Positions 6,992-15,158 of a stretch of 25,952 nucleotides of DNA are shown here, one piece after another. The first letter of the stretch is position 1; each line of letters starts with the position of its first letter. This DNA is from an uncultured Rhodocyclaceae bacterium. Lineage in GTDB: Bacteria; Pseudomonadota; Gammaproteobacteria; Burkholderiales; Rhodocyclaceae. The notes under the pieces were generated by a model. The model did no database searches. It saw only the letters and a list, made by a program, of their open reading frames with translations, and was not told where the DNA came from. The stretch is from positions 1-25,952 of the forward strand of contig CAJBAP010000386.1 in assembly GCA_903950295.1 (NCBI GenBank), given 5' to 3'. The position numbers were made by a program, and so were the translations under genes.

Positions 6992-8487
6992 GCCGGTGGT
7001 TTGGTGGTTTTCTTGGGTACGGCCCTTGCAGGTGATTTTGTCGCCTTGCCTTTGGGTTTTTCCGACGTTTTCTTGCCGCTTCCAGTCGTGGTTTTCCGCG
7101 TGACTTGTGCTTTAACCTGCTTGTTGTTTTTTACGGCAACGGCTTTTTCGGGCTGCTGTTGCGGCAGTCTGTGGGCAAGCAGGGCATGGCTGGCCTGGCT
7201 GCCTGCTCGTGGCACGAGCAGGTTGAAGCCGGGACCGATTTTCAGTCGTGGTGTGATGCCGTTGATCTGCTTTAGCTGTGCGACGCCGATGCCGTGTTGG
7301 GCAGCGATCTTGTCCAGGGTGTCGCCGCGTTTTATTTGATGGGTTTGCCAGTTCGAGAGCGGAATGTCCTGCGCTGCATAGCGCTCCAGGTTGGCCTGGT
7401 AGGTGCCAACCTTGCCGGCGGGCAGGACCAGTGGTCCTGCCTGATTGCCGTGCATCACCGGTCGATGGTAGGCCGGATTGAGTAAAACGAATTCCTCGAG
7501 GGGTATTTCCGCAAGACGTGCCGCGATGGCGACGTCCATGCGTTCCGGCTTCATCACGGTTTCAAAATAAGGCTGATTGGGAATCGGCGCGAGATGGATG
7601 CCGAACAATTCCGACTGGGCAACGATGTTCTTCAGTGCCTGTAGCTTGGGTACGTAATAGCGCGTTTCGTTGGGCATCGTCAGGCTGGCGTAATCGGTGG
7701 GCAAGCCTTTGGCCGTGTTTTTGACAATGGCGCGTGCCACGGCGTGCTCCCCCCAATTGTAGGAGGCCAGTGCCAGATGCCAGTCGCCGTGCATTTCATA
7801 AATGGTTTGCAGGTAATCGAGCGCCGCATCGGTTGAGGCGATGATGTCGCGTCGCTCATCAACCCACCAGTTCTGGTCGAGCTTGTAGGTCTTGCCCGTT
7901 GATGGAATGAACTGCCACATACCCATGGCCCGGGCGCTGGATAAGGCGAGGGGGTTGAACGCGCTTTCAACCATCGGCAGCAAGGCGATCTCGGTGGGCA
8001 TGCCCCGTTTTTCCAGTTCTCCGACGATGTGATACAGGTAGGGGCGTCCCCTGTCAAAAATGCGGCGTGTCATATCCGGGCGGTTGAGATACCAGGACTG
8101 GCGATCGGCGACCTGAGGTACATGCAGATCGGGCATGCCAAAACCATTCCTGATGCGCTGCCAGAGATCATCGGGTGGAACGGTGAGGTCAATGGTGAGC
8201 GGAATGGGGGGGATATCAACAACGGGTAGCGGTGACGCAACAAACTTTTGGTGTGATGGCGGTGTTTGGAGCGCGGTGGCGTGTTGTAGCGGAGTCGGAG
8301 GGGGGGGGGCGGCTATTGCCGCTCGCTCTGGCGTTGCAGTGTCGCCGGATGTTGCAGGCTGGTTGGCAGAGGGTGTAGGTTTGCCAGTGGTGGCACAGCC
8401 GCCAAGAATTGCCGCAGCGCACAACAGCACTGGGAGGCGAGCTCGGCGAGCCAGTCTCGCAAGGGCAAAAATGGATGAGTCGGTCAT
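6979..8487 (-). CDS. mltD: Membrane-bound lytic murein transglycosylase D (lipoprotein)
   Basis: 502 residues from the ATG at 8485-8487. The N-terminus is a lipoprotein signal with lipobox ILGGC (Cys31), so the mature protein should be lipid-anchored, probably in the outer membrane. A proline/alanine-rich stretch (about 35-95) follows. The SLT domain has VESAFNPLALSSARAMGMWQF (173-193) with catalytic Glu174, and ASYNWGEH (241-248). One LysM peptidoglycan-binding repeat lies at about 383-427 (HQIKRGDTLDKIAAQHGI); E. coli MltD has two. The tail after about 450 is rich in Lys, Pro and Thr and may bind anionic polymers. The enzyme cleaves glycan strands to 1,6-anhydromuropeptides. The frame is open to 8571, but I start at the Met just before the signal peptide. 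A run of ten C in the coding strand (8300-8309) encodes part of the Pro-rich stretch. Confidence 0.92.
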   Translation of the reverse strand: MTDSSIFALARLARRARLPVLLCAAAILGGCATTGKPTPSANQPATSGDTATPERAAIAAPPPPTPLQHATALQTPPSHQKFVASPLPVVDIPPIPLTIDLTVPPDDLWQRIRNGFGMPDLHVPQVADRQSWYLNRPDMTRRIFDRGRPYLYHIVGELEKRGMPTEIALLPMVESAFNPLALSSARAMGMWQFIPSTGKTYKLDQNWWVDERRDIIASTDAALDYLQTIYEMHGDWHLALASYNWGEHAVARAIVKNTAKGLPTDYASLTMPNETRYYVPKLQALKNIVAQSELFGIHLAPIPNQPYFETVMKPERMDVAIAARLAEIPLEEFVLLNPAYHRPVMHGNQAGPLVLPAGKVGTYQANLERYAAQDIPLSNWQTHQIKRGDTLDKIAAQHGIGVAQLKQINGITPRLKIGPGFNLLVPRAGSQASHALLAHRLPQQQPEKAVAVKNNKQVKAQVTRKTTTGSGKKTSEKPKGKATKSPARAVPKKTTKPPAKKP

Positions 8488-8642
8488 CAGGTATGGGGGT
8501 GGGAGCATTGGTGGGCGCGGGGCAGGCGGCATTCTAAACGTGTTGCCGCGTGGATCTGCGGAAATCCACAATGGCGATGGTGGCGCGAGTAGGGATAAGC
8601 TGACCCGCTGTCACACCCATAAAACAACGAAGGAGGGGTTCC
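8488..8642. promoter_or_regulatory. Divergent mltD-dctP intergenic region
   Basis: 155 bases between the divergent mltD and dctP starts; it must hold promoters for both. A GTGGAT...ATCCAC inverted repeat with about 8 bases between the arms occurs near 8550-8570. GAAGGAGG just before 8643 is the dctP ribosome site. I found no convincing -35/-10 pair and no sigma-54 GG-N10-GC element. Confidence 0.35.
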
Positions 8643-9647
8643 ATGAAAATCCGCACGCTCGTCATTGGTCTTGCTGCCGCAACATTTTCACTGGCGGCTC
8701 TGGCCCAGCAACCGATTGTCATCAAGTTCAGCCACGTCGTTGCCAACGACACGCCCAAGGGCAAGGCCGCCGATTTCTTCAAGCATAAGGTTGAAGAACT
8801 CACCAAGGGCAAGGTCAAGGTCGAGGTGTATGCGAACAGCACCCTCTACAAGGACAAGGAAGAGATGGAAGCCCTCCAGCTTGGTGCTGTGCAGATGCTC
8901 GCGCCGTCGCTGGCGAAATTTGGCCCGCTCGGCGTCAAGCAGTTCGAAGTATTCGATCTGCCTTACATCTTCGATAACTACGACGACCTGCACAAGGTGA
9001 CGCAAGGGCCGGTTGGCAAGTCCATGCTCAAGCTGCTGGAAGCCAAGGGCATCATGGGCCTCGCCTATTGGGATAACGGTTTCAAGGTGATGAGCGCCAA
9101 CAAGCCGATGAAGACCCCGGATGACTTCAAAGGCATGAAAATGCGCATCCAGTCGTCCAACGTGCTGGACGCCCAGATGCGCGCGCTCGGTTCGTTGCCG
9201 CAGAAGATGGCATTCTCCGAGGTCTATCAGGCCTTGCAGACCGGCGTGGTCGACGGCACCGAGAATCCGCCATCCAACCTCTACACCCAGAAAATGCACG
9301 AGGTGCAAAAGCATGTCACGCTGTCCGATCATGGCTATCTTGGCTACGCGGTGATCGTGAACAAGAAGTTCTGGGATGCCCTGCCGTCGGATGTACGCCA
9401 GCAACTGGAAAATGCGATGGAACAGGCGACACGCTACGCCAACCAGATTGCCAAGATCGAGAACGATACGGCGATCGATGCGGTGAAAAAATCCGGCAAG
9501 ACGGAAATCCTTGTTTTGACACCCGATCAGAAGAAAGTTTGGAAGAAGGCCATGGCCAAGGTGCATGACCAGATGGCTGACCGTATCGGCAAGGATTTGA
9601 TTCAGTCGATTTACAAGGAAACCGGGCTGAATCCGACAAAACTTTAA
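8643..9647 (+). CDS. dctP: TRAP transporter substrate-binding protein DctP
   Basis: 334 residues. A Sec signal peptide (MKIRTLVIGLAAATFSLAALAQ, cut near 21-22) sends it to the periplasm. The mature chain starts with the family strand IVIKFSHVVAND and shows EALQLGAVQM, DLPYIFDNYDDLH and the key GMKMRIQSS segment, in which Arg168 is the conserved residue that binds the carboxylate of the substrate; VVDGTENPPSN also matches DctP proteins. C4-dicarboxylates such as malate, succinate or fumarate are the best guess, but this family also carries other organic acids. The ribosome site GGAGG is strong. It is the first gene of dctPQM, and a terminator-like hairpin follows it, which would make binding protein mRNA more abundant than that of the permease genes. 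Confidence 0.93.
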   Translation: MKIRTLVIGLAAATFSLAALAQQPIVIKFSHVVANDTPKGKAADFFKHKVEELTKGKVKVEVYANSTLYKDKEEMEALQLGAVQMLAPSLAKFGPLGVKQFEVFDLPYIFDNYDDLHKVTQGPVGKSMLKLLEAKGIMGLAYWDNGFKVMSANKPMKTPDDFKGMKMRIQSSNVLDAQMRALGSLPQKMAFSEVYQALQTGVVDGTENPPSNLYTQKMHEVQKHVTLSDHGYLGYAVIVNKKFWDALPSDVRQQLENAMEQATRYANQIAKIENDTAIDAVKKSGKTEILVLTPDQKKVWKKAMAKVHDQMADRIGKDLIQSIYKETGLNPTKL

Positions 9648-9660
9648 GGCAGGAAACCAT

Positions 9661-9690
9661 GGGGCCACGCAGTGGCCCCTTCTGCTTTTT
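9661..9690 (+). terminator. Intercistronic hairpin / leaky terminator between dctP and dctQ
   Basis: GGGGCCAC (9661-9668) pairs perfectly with GTGGCCCC (9672-9679) around a 3-base loop, followed by TTCTGCTTTTT. This has the form of an intrinsic terminator and sits 13 bases after the dctP stop and before dctQ (9705). It probably stops some transcription and protects the dctP mRNA 3' end. Confidence 0.75.
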
Positions 9691-9704
9691 CAGGGGCATT
9701 CTTC

Positions 9705-10442
9705 ATGAAAATTCTCGATCATCTCGAGGAGTGGTTGATCACCTTCCTCATGGGAACGGCGACGGTCATCATCTTTATCTCCGTGATGCACCGTTATGCC
9801 ACCGGTTTTTCCATTCCCGTCGTGCAGGACTGGTTGATCGGCCTGGACTTAAGTTGGGCGCAGGAACTGTGCATCATCATGTTCGTCTGGATGGCGAAAT
9901 TTGGCGCGGCCTATGGTGTGCGCACTGGCATCCACGTCGGCGTCGACGTGCTGATCAATCGCATGTCCGACAGCAATCGCAGCAAGTTCATCGTCATTGG
10001 CCTGCTGTCCGGTGCTTTGTTCACCGGCATCATCGGTTCTCTGGGCGCACAGTTCGTTTGGGAAAACGGCGCCCACTACAGCTTCTACAAGTTCCTCGGA
10101 TTGGAAATGGGGGATCTGTACGAAGGTCCGATCACCCCCGATCTCGAATGGCCGACCTGGATTGTTTATTCCGCGATTCCGCTGGGTTCCAGCCTGATGT
10201 GCTTCCGTTTTCTGCAGGTAGCGGTTGGCTTCTTGCGCACTGGCGAACTGCCACATCATGATCATGGTCATGTCGATGGTCTGGAAGAGGGCGAGCCGCC
10301 TGCGCCTGGCAAGGAGGACTTGATCTACAGCATGGAAGATAACCTGCATCCACATGACTTGAATTATGAGGAGCGTCGTGCGCATGATGATGGGCCGCCA
10401 CCTCCGGGCATTGAGCGCCGCAATGGAAAGGGACAGTCATGA
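9705..10442 (+). CDS. dctQ: TRAP transporter small permease DctQ with His-rich tail
   Basis: 245 residues from the ATG at 9705, which has AGGGGC about 9 bases upstream; an in-frame ATG at 9672 lies inside the preceding hairpin and is less likely. The four-helix DctQ fold is visible: membrane segments near 10-28, 50-72, 94-116 and 150-178, with the conserved WAQELCIIMFVWMAKFGAAYGVRTGIH-type region (51-77). DctQ forms the membrane complex with DctM. The tail after about 181 is unusual: some 65 residues, rich in His, Asp, Glu and Pro (HHDHGHVDG at 184-192; HPHDLNYEE; HDDGPPPPG), where a typical DctQ ends soon after the last helix. It overlaps dctM by four bases (ATGA). Confidence 0.9.
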   Translation: MKILDHLEEWLITFLMGTATVIIFISVMHRYATGFSIPVVQDWLIGLDLSWAQELCIIMFVWMAKFGAAYGVRTGIHVGVDVLINRMSDSNRSKFIVIGLLSGALFTGIIGSLGAQFVWENGAHYSFYKFLGLEMGDLYEGPITPDLEWPTWIVYSAIPLGSSLMCFRFLQVAVGFLRTGELPHHDHGHVDGLEEGEPPAPGKEDLIYSMEDNLHPHDLNYEERRAHDDGPPPPGIERRNGKGQS

Positions 10443-11725
10443 ACACGATCATCATCTTTGTCCTGCTACTGGTTTTGATGCTCACCGGCATGCCGATTTC
10501 GATTTCGCTCGGTCTGACGGTTTTGTCCTTCCTGTTCTTCCTGACCGAGGTGCCGGTCGAGGCGGTGGCGATGAAGTTGTTTACCGGCATCGAAAAGTTC
10601 GAGATCATGGCGATCCCGTTCTTCATCCTCGCTGGCAATTTCCTCACACACGGCGGGGTGGCGCGGCGCATGATCAAGTTTGCCACGTCGATGGTCGGCC
10701 ATTTCCATGGTGGCCTCGGACTCGGTGGCGTGATGGCCTGCGCACTGTTCGCTGCGGTGTCCGGCTCCAGTCCGGCGACCGTGGTGGCGATCGGCTCGAT
10801 CCTCATGCCGGCGATGGTCAAGGCAGGCTTTCCCAACCGTTTCGGCGCCGGCATTCTGACCACTTCGGGTGCGTTGGGTATCCTGATTCCGCCGTCGATC
10901 GTCATGGTGATGTATTCCGTGTCGACCAACACCTCGGTGGGGGCGCTGTTCATGGCCGGCGTGATTCCCGGCCTCGTGCTGGCCACGATGCTTGGTCTCA
11001 CCACCTGGTACCGCGCCTGGAAGAACAACTATCCGCGCCAGGCCAAGGCCAGTTGGATCGAGCGCTGGAAGGCTTTTCGCGAGTCGGCCTGGGGGCTGTT
11101 CCTCATCATCGTGGTGATGGGCGGCATCTACACCGGCATTTTCACGCCGACTGAGGCGGCGGCGATGAGCGCGGTGTATGCCTTCCTCGTCGCGGTGTTC
11201 GTCTACAAGGATATGGGGATGAAGGATGTGCCGCGCGTGCTATTGTCGTCGGCCAACATGAGCGCGATGCTGCTCTACATCATCACCAATGCGGTGTTGT
11301 TCTCCTTCCTGATGACGCACGAGAACATCCCGCAGGAAATGGCCGACTGGATGATCGGCACGGGAGTCGGGGTGATTGGTTTCCTGATCATCGCCAATAT
11401 TCTGTTGCTGATGGCCGGCAACTTCATGGAACCCAGCTCGATCGTGCTGATTCTGGCGCCGATTCTGTTCCCGATCGCCATGAAGCTCGGCATCGATCCG
11501 GTGCATTTCGGCATCATCATGGTGGTCAACATGGAAGTCGGCATGTGTCATCCGCCGGTGGGGCTGAATCTCTATGTCGCTTCCGGCATTACCAAGATGG
11601 GCATCACCGAGCTGACCATCGCCGTCTGGCCGTGGCTGCTCACCATGCTGGTGTTCCTGGTTATCGTCACCTACTGGCCGACGATGTCCCTGTGGCTGCC
11701 GCGAACCTTGGGCATGATCAGCTAA
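10439..11725 (+). CDS. dctM: TRAP transporter large permease DctM
   Basis: 428 residues, the standard DctM length, with about twelve hydrophobic segments. Family motifs are present: FFILAGNFLTHGGVARRMI, the FAAVSGSSPATVVAIGSI loop (cytoplasmic hairpin region), GYPDS-like LGILIPPSIVMVMY, FTPTEAAAMSAVYAF and NMEVGMCHPPVGLNLYV. DctM is the Na+-driven transport subunit that takes substrate from DctP. It is translationally coupled to dctQ and followed about 60 bases later by a strong intrinsic terminator, closing the TRAP operon. Confidence 0.95.
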   Translation: MNTIIIFVLLLVLMLTGMPISISLGLTVLSFLFFLTEVPVEAVAMKLFTGIEKFEIMAIPFFILAGNFLTHGGVARRMIKFATSMVGHFHGGLGLGGVMACALFAAVSGSSPATVVAIGSILMPAMVKAGFPNRFGAGILTTSGALGILIPPSIVMVMYSVSTNTSVGALFMAGVIPGLVLATMLGLTTWYRAWKNNYPRQAKASWIERWKAFRESAWGLFLIIVVMGGIYTGIFTPTEAAAMSAVYAFLVAVFVYKDMGMKDVPRVLLSSANMSAMLLYIITNAVLFSFLMTHENIPQEMADWMIGTGVGVIGFLIIANILLLMAGNFMEPSSIVLILAPILFPIAMKLGIDPVHFGIIMVVNMEVGMCHPPVGLNLYVASGITKMGITELTIAVWPWLLTMLVFLVIVTYWPTMSLWLPRTLGMIS

Positions 11726-11787
11726 GCCCGTCATCCCCCAGCCTCTTCCTCGCGGAAGGGGAGACTGGTGGTTCGCATTGCTCAAGC

Positions 11788-11819
11788 AAGCCCGGCCTCT
11801 CACAGGCCGGGCTTTTTTA
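11788..11819 (+). terminator. Strong intrinsic terminator after dctPQM
   Basis: AAGCCCGGCCT (11788-11798) pairs with AGGCCGGGCTT (11804-11814), a perfect 11-bp stem with a 5-base loop, running into TTTTTT. It separates the TRAP operon from ndk. Confidence 0.92.
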
Positions 11820-11852
11820 TTCCGGCGGGAGCAGGACGGCAGGTCTTTCTGC

Positions 11853-11860
11853 GATAAAAT
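11853..11860 (+). promoter_or_regulatory. Possible -10 element for the ndk operon
   Basis: GATAAAAT (11853-11860) follows the terminator and precedes ndk by about 43 bases; TAAAAT is 5/6 to the -10 consensus. No clear -35 is seen at the expected distance, so this rests on position and the AT-rich hexamer only. Confidence 0.35.
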
Positions 11861-11902
11861 CCTCCCCCTTTTGTTTTACTTATCAATCTGCTGGAGAAAA
11901 GA

Positions 11903-12322
11903 ATGGCCCTCGAACGTACCCTGTCGATCATCAAGCCCGATGCCGTAGCCAAGAACGTGATCGGCAAGATCTATTCCCGCTTCGAGACCAACGGTCTCAA
12001 GATCGTTGCTTCCCGTATGGCCTGGCTGTCCGAGCGCGAGGCCGGTGGCTTCTATGCTGTGCACAAGGATCGTCCATTTTTCAAGGACCTGGTGCAGTTC
12101 ATGAGCTCCGGCCCGGTGATGATCCAGGTCCTCGAAGGTGAGAGCGCCATCGCCAAGAACCGTGAACTGATGGGTGCCACCGACCCGAAGAAGGCTGATA
12201 AAGGCACGATTCGCGCCGACTTCGCCGACAGCATCGACGCCAACGCAGTGCATGGCTCTGATGCTCCGGAGACCGCCAAGGTTGAAATTGCTTATTTCTT
12301 CCCGGCGCTGAGCGTTTTCTAA
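11903..12322 (+). CDS. ndk: Nucleoside diphosphate kinase
   Basis: 139 residues, the usual bacterial length. It transfers phosphate from ATP to nucleoside diphosphates through a phosphohistidine. The signature NAVHGSDAP (114-122) holds the active His117; the N-terminus [12 protein letters not shown] (4-15) has the conserved KPDA; R88 and the GATDPKKA loop (91-98) also match. Cytoplasmic. GGAG lies about 7 bases upstream of the ATG. It heads the conserved betaproteobacterial run with rlmN next, only 9 bases away. Confidence 0.97.
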   Translation: MALERTLSIIKPDAVAKNVIGKIYSRFETNGLKIVASRMAWLSEREAGGFYAVHKDRPFFKDLVQFMSSGPVMIQVLEGESAIAKNRELMGATDPKKADKGTIRADFADSIDANAVHGSDAPETAKVEIAYFFPALSVF

Positions 12323-12331
12323 GCGATTTCG

Positions 12332-13483
12332 ATGGTCAATCTGCTCGATTTCGATGCTGAAGGCCTGACGGCCTGGTTTGCGCAGCAGGGCGAGAAGCCC
12401 TTCCGTGCGCGGCAGGTATTGCGCTGGATGCATCGTTTCGGAGTGGATGACTTCGGCCAGATGACTGATGTAGCCAAGTCCTTGCGCGCCAAACTGGCGG
12501 AAACCACCGAGATTCGTGGTCCGCTGCCGGTGCGTGATTCCGTCGCCGCCGATGGCACACGCAAGTGGCTGCTGGGCGTCGATGGCGAGGCCGGCAATGC
12601 CATCGAGGCAGTGTTCATTCCCGAAACCAGTCGCGGCACCCTGTGCATTTCGAGTCAAGTCGGTTGTGCGCTGGAGTGTTCTTTTTGTTCCACCGGCAAG
12701 CAGGGTTTCAACCGTAATCTGACGACCGCCGAGATCATCGGCCAGCTCTGGCACGCCAACCGCATGTTGGGCGCCGTGAAGCAACCGGGGATTGATGATT
12801 CGGGTGAGCGTGTCATCAGCAATGTCGTGATGATGGGCATGGGAGAGCCGCTGGCCAATTTTGACAATGTCGTCGCGGCCCTGAAGTTGATGCTGGACGA
12901 CAACGCCTACGGTTTGTCGCGCCGGCGTGTCACGGTGTCGACGGCTGGCCTGGTGCCGGCGATGGACCGGTTGCGTGAAAGTGTGCCGGTGGCGCTGGCG
13001 GTTTCGCTGCATGCGCCTACGGACGCGCTACGTGACCAACTGGTGCCGATCAATCGCAAGTATCCGCTGCGTGAGTTGATGGCGGCCTGCCGGCGCTATC
13101 TTGAAAGTGCGCCGCGCGATTTCATTACCTTTGAGTACGTCTTGCTGGCCGGCATCAATGACAGTGATGCCGATGCGCGTGCCCTGTTGGCACTGACGGG
13201 GCCGATTCCCTGCAAGTTCAACCTGATTCCGTTCAATCCATTTCCCGGTTCCGACTATCGCCGGCCGACTGCCGAGCGGGTGCGTCGTTTCCAGGAAATT
13301 CTTATGAGTGCTGACGTCATTGCCACGGTGCGCAAGACGCGCGGTGACGATATTGATGCCGCCTGCGGACAGCTGGCGGGTCAGGTGCGGGATAAGTCGA
13401 GGCGGCAGGCAGGGCAGGGACAGCCTGTCAGATTCGAGGCACGTCGGGAAGTTGCATCCCCTTCTCTGGAGGTCCATGTGTGA
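12332..13483 (+). CDS. rlmN: 23S rRNA/tRNA adenine C2-methyltransferase RlmN
   Basis: 383 residues. Radical SAM enzyme that methylates C2 of A2503 in 23S rRNA and A37 of some tRNAs. The 4Fe-4S cluster cysteines form CALECSFC (C112, C116, C119, the Cx3Cx2C motif); MMGMGEPL is the GxGEP-type SAM site; the resolving cysteine that receives the methyl group is C345 in [13 protein letters not shown]. The last 30 or so residues after the conserved end (from about GQGQPVRF) look unconserved. The start at 12332 lacks a strong Shine-Dalgarno but the protein begins as the family does. The stop overlaps the start region of pilW. Confidence 0.97.
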   Translation: MVNLLDFDAEGLTAWFAQQGEKPFRARQVLRWMHRFGVDDFGQMTDVAKSLRAKLAETTEIRGPLPVRDSVAADGTRKWLLGVDGEAGNAIEAVFIPETSRGTLCISSQVGCALECSFCSTGKQGFNRNLTTAEIIGQLWHANRMLGAVKQPGIDDSGERVISNVVMMGMGEPLANFDNVVAALKLMLDDNAYGLSRRRVTVSTAGLVPAMDRLRESVPVALAVSLHAPTDALRDQLVPINRKYPLRELMAACRRYLESAPRDFITFEYVLLAGINDSDADARALLALTGPIPCKFNLIPFNPFPGSDYRRPTAERVRRFQEILMSADVIATVRKTRGDDIDAACGQLAGQVRDKSRRQAGQGQPVRFEARREVASPSLEVHV

Positions 13484-14283
13484 TGCGCAAATTATCGCTG
13501 TTGATGATCATGCTGCCGGCCGTGTTAATGACGGCTTGTGTCAGCACCCCTCCCAAGGATTTCGACTCGGGTAATGTCGAGCAGGCCGTTTCGCGCCAGA
13601 CGAGCACTGGTGGAGTCCGGCAGCGGGCGAAGGTACATACCGAACTCGGCAGACTCTACCTGCAGGAGGGGCGCTATGAGGTGGCACTCGAGGAAGCGCG
13701 CGTGGCGGTCGAGTCCGAGAGCGGTTATGCGCCGGCCCACAACCTGATGGGCTCGGTCTATATGGCTTTGCGCAGAAACGAACTGGCTGAGAAAAGTTTC
13801 CAGCACGCTTTGCAACTCGCTTCCGGTGATCCGGAAATCAATAATGACTACGGTTGGTTTCTGTGTCAGTCGGGCCGGGCAAAAGAGTCCATTCCCTACT
13901 TCAAGATGGCCATAGGCAACCCGCTTTATCAGGCGCCCGGCAGGGCACTGACCAACGCCGGTGTTTGTGCCTTGCAGTTCAATAGCGACGCCCAGGCTGA
14001 GGATTACCTTTCTCGCGCGTTGCGCTTGGATCGCGCCAACATTTCAGCACTCTATTGGCTGGCTGACATTGCCTACCGCGCCAACCGGCTGGCTGATGCA
14101 CGGCAGAAACTCAAGGATCTGCATGTGGTGATCGAGCCGACAGCAAACTCTGCATGGCTGGCGTTACGTGTGGAACACAAGCTCGGTGATCGTGAGGGTG
14201 AGGCACGCATGACCGGCATCATGCGCCGCAAGTACCGTGATTCACCCGAGTACCAAAAACTGTCGCGCGGAGAATTTGATTGA
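13483..14283 (+). CDS. pilW: Type IV pilus biogenesis/stability lipoprotein PilW (PilF), TPR protein
   Basis: 266 residues from the ATG at 13483; a GTG at 13480 is an equally close choice (GGAGGT at 13468-13473 lies 9 or 6 bases before them). The N-terminus is a lipoprotein signal with lipobox LMTAC ([19 protein letters not shown]), so it should be anchored to the outer membrane, where PilW/PilF helps the PilQ secretin assemble. TPR repeats run from about 45 to 230: RAKVHTELGRLYLQEG, AHNLMGSVYMALRRNELAEKS, INNDYGWFLCQSGRA, ALTNAGVCAL, ISALYWLADIAY. Position between rlmN and rodZ is the conserved one for this gene. The name depends on both fold and synteny. Confidence 0.88.
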   Translation: MRKLSLLMIMLPAVLMTACVSTPPKDFDSGNVEQAVSRQTSTGGVRQRAKVHTELGRLYLQEGRYEVALEEARVAVESESGYAPAHNLMGSVYMALRRNELAEKSFQHALQLASGDPEINNDYGWFLCQSGRAKESIPYFKMAIGNPLYQAPGRALTNAGVCALQFNSDAQAEDYLSRALRLDRANISALYWLADIAYRANRLADARQKLKDLHVVIEPTANSAWLALRVEHKLGDREGEARMTGIMRRKYRDSPEYQKLSRGEFD

Positions 14284-15158
14284 GCGACATCGTGCAAGAT
14301 GATTCCGACAAGAACGTTGGTGACGCGATCGACGCTGGCGAGACGGCGCTCGATGCGACGGATCTCTCCGAGGCATCTGTTGTCGCCGTCGCAATGACGA
14401 CTGTGGGCCAGACGTTGCGCACTGCGCGCGAGGCCGCGAACTTGTCGGCCACCGATGTTGCCCAGACGCTCAAGTTCAGCCAGCGGCAGATCGAATTGCT
14501 CGAAGCCGACAACTACGCGGCTTTGCCCGGCAACACCATCGTGCGTGGTTTTGTGCGCAGCTATGCAAGGTTTCTCAAGCTCGATCCCGAGAGTCTGTTG
14601 CGCCTGCTCGACGAGCGTTCCCCGACCGCTCCGGCGGATGTGCGCCCGCCTGAAAACATGGGCACCGCCAGCGAGGCTGGCGGGTTTAGGCAATATACCC
14701 CGGTGGTTTCCGTCGTCATCGTCATCAGCCTGGCGGCCACGCTGCTCGGCTTGTGGCACTTCTTTGGCCCCGCTTCGACCAAACCAGGTGCTGGCATGAC
14801 CAGCAGCAGTGAGCGTCCGACTACGCCGTCTCCTGTCCCGGTTCCTGCGGTTACAGCCGAGCCTCAGCAGAGTGATGCCGCCGTGCTGACCCCAGTGAAT
14901 AATGCCCCGCTCAACAATGCCGGCCCCATGTTGCTATTTTCCTTCAATGGTCGCTCTTGGCTCGAGGTGACTGATGCCGCCGGGCAGAAGTTGCATTCCG
15001 GTGAAAATCCTGCGGGTAGTCAGCTGAGCCTGAGTGGTCGGCCGCCGTTCGAGATCGTTGTTGGCAATGCCGAGAAGGTCAAGTTGACCTATGGTGAGCG
15101 AGTGATCGACCTGGCACCTTATACGCGTGCCGATGTGGCGCGCCTGAAACTCGACTGA
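14280..15158 (+). CDS. rodZ: Cell-shape protein RodZ (HTH, one membrane segment)
   Basis: 292 residues with TTG as start (14280), overlapping the pilW stop (TTGA); GGAG at about 14269-14272 lies 7 bases upstream and supports it. An acidic N-terminal stretch is followed by a helix-turn-helix of the RodZ type at about 41-107 ([39 protein letters not shown]), a single membrane segment at about 142-162, a Ser/Thr/Pro-rich periplasmic linker (165-210) and a C-terminal beta domain (about 215-292, [19 protein letters not shown]). RodZ binds MreB and links the actin-like filament to the wall-synthesis machine. It overlaps ispG by one base. Confidence 0.93.
   Translation: MSDIVQDDSDKNVGDAIDAGETALDATDLSEASVVAVAMTTVGQTLRTAREAANLSATDVAQTLKFSQRQIELLEADNYAALPGNTIVRGFVRSYARFLKLDPESLLRLLDERSPTAPADVRPPENMGTASEAGGFRQYTPVVSVVIVISLAATLLGLWHFFGPASTKPGAGMTSSSERPTTPSPVPVPAVTAEPQQSDAAVLTPVNNAPLNNAGPMLLFSFNGRSWLEVTDAAGQKLHSGENPAGSQLSLSGRPPFEIVVGNAEKVKLTYGERVIDLAPYTRADVARLKLD

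Noticed and set aside
8488..8642. Sigma-54 promoter for dctPQM
   Set aside because: Such promoters are common for C4-dicarboxylate TRAP genes, but no GG-N10-GC element with good flanks was found.
9672..9704. Earlier DctQ start at 9672
   Set aside because: It lies within the terminator stem; the ATG at 9705 has a ribosome site and fits the usual DctQ N-terminus.
11740..11785. A small gene or RNA between dctM and ndk
   Set aside because: The stretch holds no ordered reading frame with a start signal; only the terminator is convincing.
11876..13012. Minus-strand open frame of 378 codons opposite ndk and rlmN
   Set aside because: Covers two certain genes plus the gap between them; composition is that of a codon-shadow and no start signal is seen.
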